A stretch of DNA of 47,090 bases from the NCBI GenBank assembly GCA_019240655.1, contig JAFAXX010000007.1, positions 1 to 47,090 on the forward strand. Direction: 5' to 3'. Positions 23,029-31,432 of this stretch are shown one piece after another. The stretch comes from Solirubrobacterales bacterium (GTDB lineage Bacteria > Actinomycetota > Thermoleophilia > Solirubrobacterales > Solirubrobacteraceae). How positions within the stretch are numbered: position 1 is the stretch's first letter; each line of letters opens with the position of its first letter. Position numbers and translations under genes: made by a program. Below the pieces are notes generated by a model that saw only the letters and a program-made list of their open reading frames with translations, was not told the origin of the DNA and did not search any database.

Positions 23029-25383
23029 TCAGGCTTCCCGGTGACGCAGCGGCGGCATGCGTCCGGGCGGCGGGCTCGGCGGTGTCCGCTCCGGGGCGCG
23101 CCGCAGCTCGCGGGTCTGGGGCGAGCCGCTGCCCACGGTCAGTTGCTCTCCGTGGTGGAGGATCTCCAACTCGTCGCCCGCGAGCAGTTCGTAGCGGGCC
23201 CGTTCGCCGTCGACCTCGACCCACAGCCGCCGGCCACGGTAGATCACACCGAAGCTCAGGCGCGTCAGCCGCGCGGGAAGCTGCGGCGCGAACGCGAGCG
23301 TGTCGCCGTCGTCGCGCAGGCCCCCGAACCCCGCGACCGCCGCCAGCCACGTGCCGGCGAGCGCGGCGAGGTGGACGCCGTCGCGCGTGTTGAACGCGAG
23401 GTCGCGCAGGTCGATGAACGCGGTCTCGCTGAGGTAGTCGTAGGCGAGCTCCAGGTGCCCGACCTCAGCCGCCACGATGGCCTGGACGCTCGCCGACAGC
23501 GAAGAGTCCCGGACGGTGATGCCCTCGTAGTAGTCGAAGTCGCGGGCCTTCTGCTCGGCGTCGAAGCAATCACCACACAGGTACAGCGCGAGCACCAGAT
23601 CGGCCTGCTTGCACACCTGACTGCTGTAGAGCAAATAGTTGTGGAAGTTCATCAGCAGGGGATAGTCGTCCGTCGGGATGGCTTCGAAGTCCCAGTTGCG
23701 ATAACGGGTGAAACCGTCCGACTGCGGGGTGACCCGAAGCTCGGGGTCGGAGGGGATCACCACCGCTTCGGCGGCGTCACGCCAGCTGGCGATCTCCTCC
23801 TGGCTGACGCCGAGCTCGCCCGCGCGCTTGTGGTGACGAAGCGCGAGCTGCGCCGCGACGCGCAGATTCCGGGCGGCCATCAGGTTCGTGTAGACGTTGT
23901 TGTCGACCAGCGCGGTGTACTCGTCGGGGCCGGTGACCCGGTCGATCCGAAACCCGCCGTCCGCGTCGTGATGGCCGAGCGAACGCCACAGCCGCGCGGT
24001 CGCCACGAGCAGCTCGAGTCCCGGCCCCTGCTCGAACTCGGCGTCCTCGGTCGCCCCCAGGTAACGGCGCACGGCATCGGCGATGTCGGCATTGATGTGA
24101 AACGCGGCAGTCCCGGCCGGCCAGTACCCCGAGCACTCCTGACCGCGAATCGTCCGCCACGGAAACGTCACCCCCTTGAGCCCGAGCTCCTCCGCTCGGG
24201 CCCGCGCGAGGTCGATGGTGGCATGGCGCCAGCGCAACGCATCGCGCGCGGCCGCGGGCGCGACGTAAGTCAGCACGGGGAGCGTGTAGGTCTCCATGTC
24301 CCAGAACGTGTGCCCGTCGTATCCGCTCCCGGTGAGGCCCTTGGCCGGGATCGCGCGCCCCTCGGCGCGGGCCGCCGCCTGGACAACATGGAAGATGGCG
24401 AACCGCATCGCCTGCTGCAGCGCCGGATCTCCCTCGAGCTGCACATCGGCGTGCTGCCACACGTCGTCGAGGTACTCGCGCTGGGTTCTCCGCAGCTCCT
24501 CCCAGCCGGTCCGCTTCGCGGCGGCCAGCGCGGCGTCGACCTGATCGCGCAGCGAGGGCATCGAACGCCGGCTCGACCAGCCGTAGGCGAGCAGCTTGAC
24601 CACTCGCAGCGTCTGCCCGGGCTCGAGCTCGGTGCTGATCGTCGTGCGCGCCAGATCGGGCTCGCTCTCGGACTCCGTCACCGTTCCTTCGGGTCCTTCC
24701 ACGATGTGGTCCATCGCCGCGGCGAGGCGGAGACCGCTCTCCCGCGCCCGGTGAACCAGGCGCGCTCGCAGCTCCCGGTGGGATTGGTGCTCGGCTTCCA
24801 GCGGCGCCTCGAAGGCCGCCGCCGCCCGGGGATCGCCCTCCCGCGCGGCCGGCGGCTCGTTGGCCACGAGCTCGGACTGCACGACGATCCGGGCAGCAGC
24901 GTCGACCGGCTCGACCTCGTACAGGATTGCGGCGACCGAGCGCTGCACAAAGGACACCAGACGCGTCGAGCGCACGCGGACATGGGCCCCGGCCGGGGAT
25001 ATCCACTCGACCTCCCGGCGCAGGACGCCCTCGCGGAAATCGAGCACGCGCTCGTGCGACAGCAGCGTGCCGTAGCGGATGTCGAAGGGCTCGTCGTCGA
25101 CGAGGAGCCGAATGACCTTGCCGTTGGTGACGTTGATCATCGTCTGGCCGGCCTCGGGATTGCCGTAGGCGGACTCCGCGTACGGCAGCGGTCGCACCTC
25201 GTAGAACCCGTTCAGGAACGTGCCGGAGGCTTCCGACGGCTCGCCCTCGTCGAGATTCCCGCGCAGGCCAATGTGCCCGTTGGAGAGCGCGAACAGCGAC
25301 TCGGTCTGGGCCAGCAGATCGAGGTGCAGCTCCCGCTCGGGCACGCTCCACGGCTCGACCGCCAAGGCCTTCGTCTCGATCAC
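23029..25383 (-). CDS. Glycoside hydrolase family 65 disaccharide phosphorylase
   Basis: The 784-aa protein has the GH65 layout: N-terminal beta-sandwich (LSNGHIGLRGNLDEGE), (alpha/alpha)6 barrel (SGYDGHTFWDMETYTLPVL) and C-terminal beta domain. The catalytic acid is E488 in VTGPDEYTALVDNNVYTN. GH65 phosphorylases split trehalose, maltose, kojibiose or nigerose into glucose and beta-glucose-1-phosphate; motifs here do not settle which. The GTG overlaps the stop of the beta-phosphoglucomutase gene, the expected partner. The pair resembles Rv3401/Rv3400 of Mycobacterium tuberculosis. Confidence 0.92.
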   Translation of the reverse strand: MIETKALAVEPWSVPERELHLDLLAQTESLFALSNGHIGLRGNLDEGEPSEASGTFLNGFYEVRPLPYAESAYGNPEAGQTMINVTNGKVIRLLVDDEPFDIRYGTLLSHERVLDFREGVLRREVEWISPAGAHVRVRSTRLVSFVQRSVAAILYEVEPVDAAARIVVQSELVANEPPAAREGDPRAAAAFEAPLEAEHQSHRELRARLVHRARESGLRLAAAMDHIVEGPEGTVTESESEPDLARTTISTELEPGQTLRVVKLLAYGWSSRRSMPSLRDQVDAALAAAKRTGWEELRRTQREYLDDVWQHADVQLEGDPALQQAMRFAIFHVVQAAARAEGRAIPAKGLTGSGYDGHTFWDMETYTLPVLTYVAPAAARDALRWRHATIDLARARAEELGLKGVTFPWRTIRGQECSGYWPAGTAAFHINADIADAVRRYLGATEDAEFEQGPGLELLVATARLWRSLGHHDADGGFRIDRVTGPDEYTALVDNNVYTNLMAARNLRVAAQLALRHHKRAGELGVSQEEIASWRDAAEAVVIPSDPELRVTPQSDGFTRYRNWDFEAIPTDDYPLLMNFHNYLLYSSQVCKQADLVLALYLCGDCFDAEQKARDFDYYEGITVRDSSLSASVQAIVAAEVGHLELAYDYLSETAFIDLRDLAFNTRDGVHLAALAGTWLAAVAGFGGLRDDGDTLAFAPQLPARLTRLSFGVIYRGRRLWVEVDGERARYELLAGDELEILHHGEQLTVGSGSPQTRELRRAPERTPPSPPPGRMPPLRHREA

Positions 25384-26123
25384 GCGCGTTCCATCAGTTG
25401 CGCGAGGTCCTGCACGACGACATCCGCGCCGCGACGCCGGAGCGCCTCCGCCTGTCCCGTGCGGTCGACGCCGACCACCCAACCGAACTCACCGGCGTGA
25501 CCGGCCTGCACGCCGGCCTGCGCGTCCTCGAACACAGCTGCTTGCGAGCGGTCGACCCCGAGCGCGCTCGCCGCAGCCAGGAACGTATCCGGCGCCGGCT
25601 TGCCGGCCAGGTGCTCGCGGTCGGCGACCAGGCCGTCGATCCGCGCCTCGAAGAGGTGATCGATGCCCGCGGCGACGAGCACGTCCCGGCAGTTGGTGCT
25701 CGACGACACCACCGCTCGCCGCAGCCCCTGCGCGCGCGCCTGCTCGACGAAGCGGACCGACCCCTCGTACGGCTCGACGCCCTGCTCGGCGATGAGCTTG
25801 TCCACGAGCTCGTTCTTGCGCGTGCCGAGGCCATTGATGGTGTCGGCCTCGGGCGGGTCGGACGGCGAGCCCATCGCGAGCGATATCCCGCGCGACTGCA
25901 GGAAAGACTCGACGCCCTCGAGCCGCGGCTTCCCGTCGACGTATTCGTCGTAGTCGGTCGGGCGGTCGAACTCGTGAAACGGCTCACCGGTGCGCTCTGA
26001 CCAGTGGCGCAGGAAGTCGTCGAACATCTCCTTCCACGCGTGCGCGTGGATGCCGGCCGTCTGGGTGAGCACGCCGTCGAGGTCGAACAGACAGGCGGTG
26101 ATCGTTTCCGGTAGATCCAGCAC
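25380..26123 (-). CDS. pgmB: Beta-phosphoglucomutase-type HAD phosphatase/mutase
   Basis: The 247-aa HAD protein has motif I FDLDGVL with D14 and D16, a cap domain (residues ~20-100), motif II VSSST, motif III lysine in AGKPAPDTF, and motif IV VFEDAQAGVQAG. It would turn beta-glucose-1-phosphate from the GH65 phosphorylase into glucose-6-phosphate. The start codon is GTG at 26123. It is first in the two-gene operon. Confidence 0.9.
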   Translation of the reverse strand: MLDLPETITACLFDLDGVLTQTAGIHAHAWKEMFDDFLRHWSERTGEPFHEFDRPTDYDEYVDGKPRLEGVESFLQSRGISLAMGSPSDPPEADTINGLGTRKNELVDKLIAEQGVEPYEGSVRFVEQARAQGLRRAVVSSSTNCRDVLVAAGIDHLFEARIDGLVADREHLAGKPAPDTFLAAASALGVDRSQAAVFEDAQAGVQAGHAGEFGWVVGVDRTGQAEALRRRGADVVVQDLAQLMERA

Positions 26124-26264
26124 GGCCGTCTCTCGCGTCTCCCAATCGAACCTCTCGTCATCGCCCGGCGCGCGATGCGCCTCGCAATCTGGCCATGCGC
26201 GCGCTGCGCCAGCCTAACTCACGTCGGCCTGACGCGGAGAGTCGAGGCCGGTAGCCTCACGCGC

Positions 26265-26669
26265 GTGCCCGATCGCGCCTTTGCCGTCGTCTATGCGCGC
26301 GAGGTCGCCCGGACAGTCAGCTTCTATGAGCAGCTCGGCTTCGAAGCTCACTTCCGCCTGCCCCCGGAAGGAGACGCCGGTTACGTCGGTCTCCGGCGCG
26401 GTGGCGCCGAGCTGGCCGTGGTCACCGCCGCGTCGCCGCGCGAGCTCATCGGCGTCGAGGTGGGTGAGCGCCCTCGCTTCGAGCTGTTCGTCTACGTCGA
26501 CGACGTCGATCGCTGTGTCGAGCGGCTGCGGACGACGGGCGTGGCGGTCCTGCGAGCGCCGCAGGACATGTTCTGGGGCGAGCGCGTCGCCTACGTCGCC
26601 GATCCCGAGGGCAATCCGGTCGCGCTGGCGGCCGCGCCGGGCACGCCAAGCCGTGGCAATCTCGCGTGA
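26265..26669 (+). CDS. VOC-superfamily (glyoxalase/bleomycin resistance-like) protein
   Basis: The 134-aa protein has the paired beta-alpha-beta-beta-beta VOC fold, shown by VVYAREVARTVSFYEQLGF and the second-half FELFVYVDDVDRCVERLR and YVADPEGNPVAL. Members are metal-dependent lyases, dioxygenases or drug-binding proteins. The role here is unknown. A TAGCCT box ends 7 nt before the GTG, which looks like a leaderless start. It lies divergent from pgmB. Confidence 0.85.
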   Translation: MPDRAFAVVYAREVARTVSFYEQLGFEAHFRLPPEGDAGYVGLRRGGAELAVVTAASPRELIGVEVGERPRFELFVYVDDVDRCVERLRTTGVAVLRAPQDMFWGERVAYVADPEGNPVALAAAPGTPSRGNLA

Positions 26670-26684
26670 ACGGGAGGGAAGGGC

Positions 26685-27170
26685 ATGCGTCGTCGGCTCG
26701 CCGTCGTACTGCTGGTCTGCGCAGGCGGACTGGTGCTGGTCACGAATGGAGGCGCCGCTCCGGCCGCGCCGCCGGCACGGCCGGTCAAGGTCCCGATCGT
26801 CGTCGTCAAGGCTCCTGACGGCGCGATAGCGGCCGCCGTCAAGCTCACCATCCACGGGCACACCTATGGGTTCTTGATCGACACGGGGGCCAGCGTCACG
26901 GTCGTGAACGGCCCACTCGCTCACCAACTCGGGCTCGCTCCGGTGGGCAAGCCGGTCAAGGTCAGCGGCGTCGGCTGTTCCTCGAGCGCCCGGATCGTCG
27001 ATCTCTCGGACTGGAAGCTCGCAGGCGTGACGCTGCCGGCGATCCGGGCGGCCAGCGTCAAGATCGCCGGGGCCGGCGGGACGGCGCTCGGACTGCTGGG
27101 CTCCGACGTCCTCTCGCGGTTCGGAGCGGTGACGATCGACTACCGCCGCGCGGTGCTCACGCTCGGCTGA
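26685..27170 (+). CDS. Secreted retropepsin-like aspartic protease
   Basis: The 161-aa product starts with a signal peptide (RRRLAVVLLVCAGGLVLVT, cleavage probably near A25). It then has a single retropepsin-type domain with FLIDTGASVTVV, catalytic D66 and the G-rich flap region. The C-terminal GLLGSDVLSRFGAVTIDYRR is also typical. Such domains work as homodimers. GGGAGGG precedes the ATG, and the gene lies 15 nt after the VOC gene. Confidence 0.85.
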   Translation: MRRRLAVVLLVCAGGLVLVTNGGAAPAAPPARPVKVPIVVVKAPDGAIAAAVKLTIHGHTYGFLIDTGASVTVVNGPLAHQLGLAPVGKPVKVSGVGCSSSARIVDLSDWKLAGVTLPAIRAASVKIAGAGGTALGLLGSDVLSRFGAVTIDYRRAVLTLG

Positions 27171-27184
27171 GCGTCTGGGCCGTG

Positions 27185-28225
27185 TCAGGGTGTGATGCGC
27201 GAGCGCCAGTCGCTCAGCGCAGCGCGGACGTGGCCGGGGCCGATGCGCTGGGCGCGCATGTCGGCGGCGTACTCGGCGGCGGTCTGTAGAGCGGCGAGAG
27301 TGAAGCGCAGGCTGTGGCCGGTCTCGTCGTAGAAGCCGATCAGCTGCTCGGTGACCTCGGGAGCGAGCACGGCCTGGGCGTCCGCGGCCAGCTCGTACTG
27401 CTCGAGGCGGTTGTTGACGATCGCGGGCAGCGCCTCGGGCGCCGTCGCATCGGTCAGCGTCGGAATCTCGATCACCCGCAGCTGCGCGGCGATCTGCGCG
27501 TAGGCGTAGCTGCCGGTGAACAGCGTCTGAATCGCGATCAGGCACGGGCTCTCGAGCTCGGCCACGAAGGCGCGCACGGGTCCGGTGAGGAACGCCTCCG
27601 CGACCTCGGGCTGGTCGGCGCCGCCGATCGCGGCCTCGGTGTCCTCGAGCACGAAGACGGGCTGCAGACGGCGAGCGACGAGGATCGTGATCAGCCGGTC
27701 GAGCCCGGCCAGGCGCTCGCTGGCCAGCCGGTTGCTGGCCAGTTCCTGGCGAAGCGTGCCGAGCTCGCCATGGACCTGGGCCGGGACCGGACCACCTCCG
27801 AGCGTGCCGCCACGCAGCCCGCCGGGGGTGCGGTGTTCGGTGTGCTGGTCGGCGCGGGCACGGCTGAGCGCGTCGCGCTGATAGCGCTCGAGGTCGAGGT
27901 CGTCGAGCGCCTGGCTGAGCGCCACGGCCGCCATCACCGAGACGCTGGTGGGGTCATCGGCGCCCGTGACCGGGACGCGGAGGGCGACGTGAGTGTCCGG
28001 CAGTCGCCCGCACACATAGGCAATCAGGCTCGACTTGCCCGCCCCGCGCGCTCCGACCACGCCGACCGGCTCGTCGTTACTCACCGCCTGGAGCGCCGCG
28101 GCTTCGTAGCCCTCACGGCCGGTCAAGCGGTCGAAGGGAACGTGATCGGCGGCGAGCTGGCTGAAGTGGCCGCGCGGACGAAATACGCCCTGAGCCGCGA
28201 TCAGCTCGATCAGCTCGACCGTCAC
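27185..28225 (-). CDS. P-loop AAA+ ATPase, second of a coupled pair
   Basis: The 346-aa protein has Walker A GARGAGKS (residues 58-65), a Walker B-like PVFVLEDTEA near 190, and a C-terminal helical lid (TGHSLRFTLAALQTAAEYA). A long charged insert (about 115-165) sits between them. It resembles Orc1/Cdc6-like or STAND-type regulators in general shape, but I do not recognise a named family. The GTG overlaps the stop of another ATPase gene, so the two are probably made together. No nuclease or membrane partner is adjacent. Confidence 0.75.
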   Translation of the reverse strand: MTVELIELIAAQGVFRPRGHFSQLAADHVPFDRLTGREGYEAAALQAVSNDEPVGVVGARGAGKSSLIAYVCGRLPDTHVALRVPVTGADDPTSVSVMAAVALSQALDDLDLERYQRDALSRARADQHTEHRTPGGLRGGTLGGGPVPAQVHGELGTLRQELASNRLASERLAGLDRLITILVARRLQPVFVLEDTEAAIGGADQPEVAEAFLTGPVRAFVAELESPCLIAIQTLFTGSYAYAQIAAQLRVIEIPTLTDATAPEALPAIVNNRLEQYELAADAQAVLAPEVTEQLIGFYDETGHSLRFTLAALQTAAEYAADMRAQRIGPGHVRAALSDWRSRITP

Positions 28226-29205
28226 CGCGGCAGGGAGGGGCGGTAGACGGCCCGCGGCCGGCCGGGTCCGGCGGCGCGCTCGGTCTCGGCCCGGACGAGA
28301 CCGTGGTCCTGGAGCTGGCGAAACAGCTGGTTCAGCCGCGCGCGCGACACGCCAAGGGTTCGCTGCAAGTCCTCGTCCGAGGGGCTGGCCTGCCCGCGCT
28401 CGAGGAGCTCGGCCATCAGCATGCCCGCCGGTCGCCCCTGCTCGGACGCACGGTCGACGAGCAGCCCCCGCGCGTCGAGCATGCTCGCCGGGTCACGCCC
28501 GTTCACGAGTGCGTCGCTGAGGGCCCTCACCGCCTCCCGCGGGCTGCCCCGTGCCGCCGTCGCGGCGGCCGCGATCACCTCGGGTGGCGCGTCCGGGTCG
28601 GCGCGGCGGTCGAGCAGCTCGATGAGCTCGTCCGCCGACCACGGCGCGAGTTCGACCACCGTGTCGAAGAAGGCATCCGCCGGCGGCCTGAGCGCGGTCG
28701 CGCGGTCGGCATCCTCGAGCGCCAGAACCCAGCGATGCGGCTGCTGCCAGAGCACGTCGCGCATCCGCCCGAACAGCTCGAAGCACGCCGGCGCCGAGGC
28801 CGACCCGTCCACGAGCACGACCGACGGCGGCGCTTCCCCGATCTCGCCGAGGAGCGCCTGCAGCACCCGAGACGCCCCCGCCAGCGGACTGTCGGGCCGC
28901 CGGAACGCCTCGGCCGTGAGGGGGGCGCCCGCGGCGGGCGGCTCGGTGAGCGCGTCGCGGATTCGGGACGCCAACTCGAGGACGTCGTCGACCGCGGTCG
29001 CATCGGCGAAGGCCACCGGCTCGGCGCGGTCGCGCAGGACGAGCTGCAGCCGGCGCAGCAGCGAGGTCTTGCCGACACCGCGCGGGCCGAGCACGGCGAC
29101 GTTGAGCCGCCGTTTGACCGCGCGCAGCACCGGATCCCAGGCCCGCGGCGGCACGAACAGCCGTGTGTCGGCAAGGTTGTCGTAGAGAGGACGCGATCCG
29201 ATCAT
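28222..29205 (-). CDS. AAA+ ATPase with C-terminal winged helix, first of a coupled pair
   Basis: The 327-aa protein has Walker A GPRGVGKT (residues 40-47), an acidic Walker B-like VLALEDADRA, and a C-terminal winged-helix segment TLGVSRARLNQLFRQLQDHG followed by a basic tail. The layout suggests ATP-controlled DNA binding. The ATG at 29205 has AGGA upstream. The upstream gap is unusually AT-rich and holds a perfect inverted repeat. With the next ATPase it forms an undescribed two-gene unit. Confidence 0.75.
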   Translation of the reverse strand: MIGSRPLYDNLADTRLFVPPRAWDPVLRAVKRRLNVAVLGPRGVGKTSLLRRLQLVLRDRAEPVAFADATAVDDVLELASRIRDALTEPPAAGAPLTAEAFRRPDSPLAGASRVLQALLGEIGEAPPSVVLVDGSASAPACFELFGRMRDVLWQQPHRWVLALEDADRATALRPPADAFFDTVVELAPWSADELIELLDRRADPDAPPEVIAAAATAARGSPREAVRALSDALVNGRDPASMLDARGLLVDRASEQGRPAGMLMAELLERGQASPSDEDLQRTLGVSRARLNQLFRQLQDHGLVRAETERAAGPGRPRAVYRPSLPR

Positions 29206-29230
29206 TGTCCTAACGAATCTTACAGAAAGA

Positions 29231-29256
29231 AACGATAGGAACAGCAATTTATCGTT
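29231..29256. promoter_or_regulatory. Inverted repeat upstream of the ATPase pair
   Basis: AACGATA (29231-29237) and TATCGTT (29250-29256) are perfect inverted copies 12 nt apart, in AT-rich DNA 26-52 bp before the ATG at 29205. It may be an operator for a dimeric regulator, possibly the winged-helix ATPase itself. A hairpin function is also possible. Confidence 0.45.
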
Positions 29257-29271
29257 GGTCACCGAAAGCCG

Positions 29272-29301
29272 GGCCCCTGGGCCTCCCCTGGGGCAGGGGG
29301 C
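29272..29301 (-). terminator. Possible hairpin terminator of the acyl-CoA ligase gene
   Basis: GGCCCCTG (29272-29279) pairs with CAGGGGGC (29294-29301) with one mismatch around a GC-rich loop, immediately after the ligase stop on the minus strand. There is no T-tract. Confidence 0.3.
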
Positions 29302-31026
29302 TCAGCGCGATCGCGACGCCACGTAGAGCTCCTCGATGTCGCTCGCGTACTTTTCGTGGATCGGCTTGCGCTTGAGCTTCATCGTCGGCGTCAGCTCGTC
29401 GCCGCCCGCCGGCCACTCTGCCGCCAGCACCTTGAAGCGCTTGATCTGCTCGACGTTGCTGAGCCGTCGATTGGCTCGTTCGACGCCGGCTTCGATCTCG
29501 GCGAGGAGCTTCGGCTCGCCGGCGAGGTCGGTGGCCGATCGGTGACCAAGACCGGCGTCGCGGGCGAAGGCCGCGGCGGCATCGGCATCCAGGACGATGA
29601 GGGCGACGTTGTAGGGGCGCCGGTCGCCGATGGCGACGGCGGAGCCGATCAGCGGCGTCGCCGTCTTGAGCTCGCTCTCGATCAGGGCCGGCGACATGTT
29701 CTTGCCGGCCGCGTTGATGATGAGCTCCTTCTTGCGATCCACGATCGACAGGTAGCCGTCCTCGTCGAATCTGCCGATGTCCCCCGAGCGGAGCCAGCCG
29801 TCCGCGGTGAACGCCTCGCGCGTGAGGTCCTCGCGCCCGCGGTAACCGGGTGTGACACAGTCGCCTCGGACTTCGACCTCGCCGTCGGCGGCCAGGCGCA
29901 TGTCCACACCCGGCACCGGCGGCCCGACGGTCCCGATTTTGATGCGGGTAGCGGGATTGCACGCGCCGATCGCCGTCGTCTCGCTCATGCCGTACAGCTC
30001 CGCGAGTGGCAGGCCGATGGCGTGGAAGAACTCGATCACCTCCCGCGGCGTGGGGGCCGCCCCGACGTTCAGCGCCCTGAGGCGGTCAAGGCCGAGCCGT
30101 TCTCGTAGGGAGATGAGGACCCGTTCGTCCGGCGCCGGACCGTCCTCGCCGCGCAGGCGGGCCAGGCCACGGTCGATCGAGTCGCGCAGCGGCTGATCGG
30201 CATCGGCCTCGATCGCCGCCTTGAGCTTCTCGAAGATCCGCGGGACGGCGAAGAACCATGCCGGCCGTACCTCGGGAAAGGCTGCGACAACCTGCCTCGC
30301 GTCCGGGAGGCACGTCACCGTGAAGCCGTGCAACATCGGGAAGTAGTGCGAGCAGTTCCGCTCGGCGATGTGCGCCATCGGCAGGTATGAGACGACCGCC
30401 GCGTTGGTCGGAAACCCGATGACCTCGCCGTATGCGCGCGCCGTGAAGACCATGTTGCGGTGCGTGATCTGGACGCCCTTCGGATCACCGGTCGTCCCGG
30501 ACGTGTAGATCAGCGTCAGCACGTCGTCGGGCCTCACGGCGCGCCACGCGGCGTTGAAGTCGAGGTCGGTGCCGTCGCCGCGGGCCTCGAGGTTCGCCAG
30601 CGCCTCGACGCCGATCACCTCGTCGGTGTGCAACCTGTGGCGGAAGCCATCCTCCACGACCGCCACCCGGGCGCCGGCGTCGCGCACGACGAACTCGATC
30701 TGTTCGGGCGCGGCGGTGTTGTAGACCGAGAACGGCACGACGCCGAGGTGCATGGCCGCTGCGTCGACGAGGTGGAACTCCGGACGGTTGGTCAGCATCA
30801 GTGCCAGGGTGTCGCCGCGTCGCAGCCCGAGCGAGTGCAGGCCCCCCGCGAGTCTCCGAACGCGCTCGCCGTACTCGCGCCACGTGAGCCGTGCGGCGTC
30901 GCCCAGCGTCCGTAGGGCGATGACGTCACCATGATCGGCGACGGTTCGCTGAAACGCCGCGCACATCGTCCTCGCGGCGCCCGCACCGTCGTCGTGTGCC
31001 GCGTGCTGTAGCTCGCTCGTCGCCAT
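29302..31026 (-). CDS. Long-chain acyl-CoA synthetase (FadD15-like)
   Basis: The 574-aa AMP-forming ligase has YTSGTTGDPKGVQITHRN, the LYGMSETTAIG motif, the hinge LRSGDIGRFDEDGYLSI and a C-terminal catalytic region with TPTMKLKRKPIHEKY. The layout, including SYLPMAHIAERN, is that of membrane-associated long-chain acyl-CoA synthetases. GGAGGGG precedes the ATG at 31026. It stands alone between the ATPase pair and the tRNA-flanked island. Confidence 0.92.
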   Translation of the reverse strand: MATSELQHAAHDDGAGAARTMCAAFQRTVADHGDVIALRTLGDAARLTWREYGERVRRLAGGLHSLGLRRGDTLALMLTNRPEFHLVDAAAMHLGVVPFSVYNTAAPEQIEFVVRDAGARVAVVEDGFRHRLHTDEVIGVEALANLEARGDGTDLDFNAAWRAVRPDDVLTLIYTSGTTGDPKGVQITHRNMVFTARAYGEVIGFPTNAAVVSYLPMAHIAERNCSHYFPMLHGFTVTCLPDARQVVAAFPEVRPAWFFAVPRIFEKLKAAIEADADQPLRDSIDRGLARLRGEDGPAPDERVLISLRERLGLDRLRALNVGAAPTPREVIEFFHAIGLPLAELYGMSETTAIGACNPATRIKIGTVGPPVPGVDMRLAADGEVEVRGDCVTPGYRGREDLTREAFTADGWLRSGDIGRFDEDGYLSIVDRKKELIINAAGKNMSPALIESELKTATPLIGSAVAIGDRRPYNVALIVLDADAAAAFARDAGLGHRSATDLAGEPKLLAEIEAGVERANRRLSNVEQIKRFKVLAAEWPAGGDELTPTMKLKRKPIHEKYASDIEELYVASRSR

Positions 31027-31088
31027 GCGCGTCCCCTCCAACGTTGGACGCCGGAGACTACCGCGACGGCCGTCGCCGAGCCGGGATC

Positions 31089-31117
31089 GCGGGACCTCGA
31101 CTCGAACCGGAGACACC
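31089..31117 (-). other. Partial copy of the tRNA-Phe 3' end (candidate attachment-site remnant)
   Basis: These 29 bp match the 3' part of the tRNA-Phe gene (33740-33768) at 25 positions in the same orientation, covering the variable loop, the T-loop GGTTCGAGTC and part of the acceptor stem. The T-stem pairing is broken, so it is not a functional tRNA. Its place as a direct repeat of the tRNA 3' end is what integration of a mobile element at tRNA-Phe would leave. Confidence 0.55.
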
Positions 31118-31135
31118 CCGGCTTCCGCCGGCTCC

Positions 31136-31175
31136 AGCTGGAGCGCGAGGACTTCAGCTGGAGCGCGAGGACTTC
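31136..31175. repeat. Perfect 20-bp tandem duplication
   Basis: AGCTGGAGCGCGAGGACTTC occurs twice head to tail (31136-31155 and 31156-31175), beside the tRNA-Phe remnant and outside any gene. Confidence 0.95.
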
Positions 31176-31198
31176 AAGCGAGCCGACCGGGATTCGGG

Positions 31199-31432
31199 TT
31201 ACGCCGCCGGCGCGAGCTCCGCTTCGTCGGGTGCGCGCTGGCGGCGCAGCTCGATCAGCACGGGCGCTGGAGAACCGCGCCGCCGGCTACCGCGGTGCGG
31301 CGACGAGCCATGGTTCGAGATGTCGTGGATGTAGCTCGCCACGACCGCGTCGTACACGAGCTTCTCGGCTCGTCTCCGTGTGAGGCCGCGATCTTGGCGG
31401 CGGGTGGTGACAGGGAAGGTGGGATTCGTCAT
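31199..31432 (-). CDS. Small protein coupled to the MFS exporter
   Basis: The 77-aa product starts with an ATG that overlaps the exporter's TGA, so it is very likely translated with it. It has a basic N-terminus, then a segment RRRAEKLVYDAVVASYIHDIS that looks like an amphipathic helix pair, and a basic, low-complexity end. I do not recognise a named family. It may be an accessory to the exporter (inference from coupling only). Confidence 0.6.
   Translation of the reverse strand: MTNPTFPVTTRRQDRGLTRRRAEKLVYDAVVASYIHDISNHGSSPHRGSRRRGSPAPVLIELRRQRAPDEAELAPAA

Noticed and set aside
23041-25500. Long plus-strand open frame opposite the GH65 gene
   Set aside because: Its protein has no domain and only reflects the GC-rich codon pattern of the real minus-strand GH65 gene, which has full motifs.
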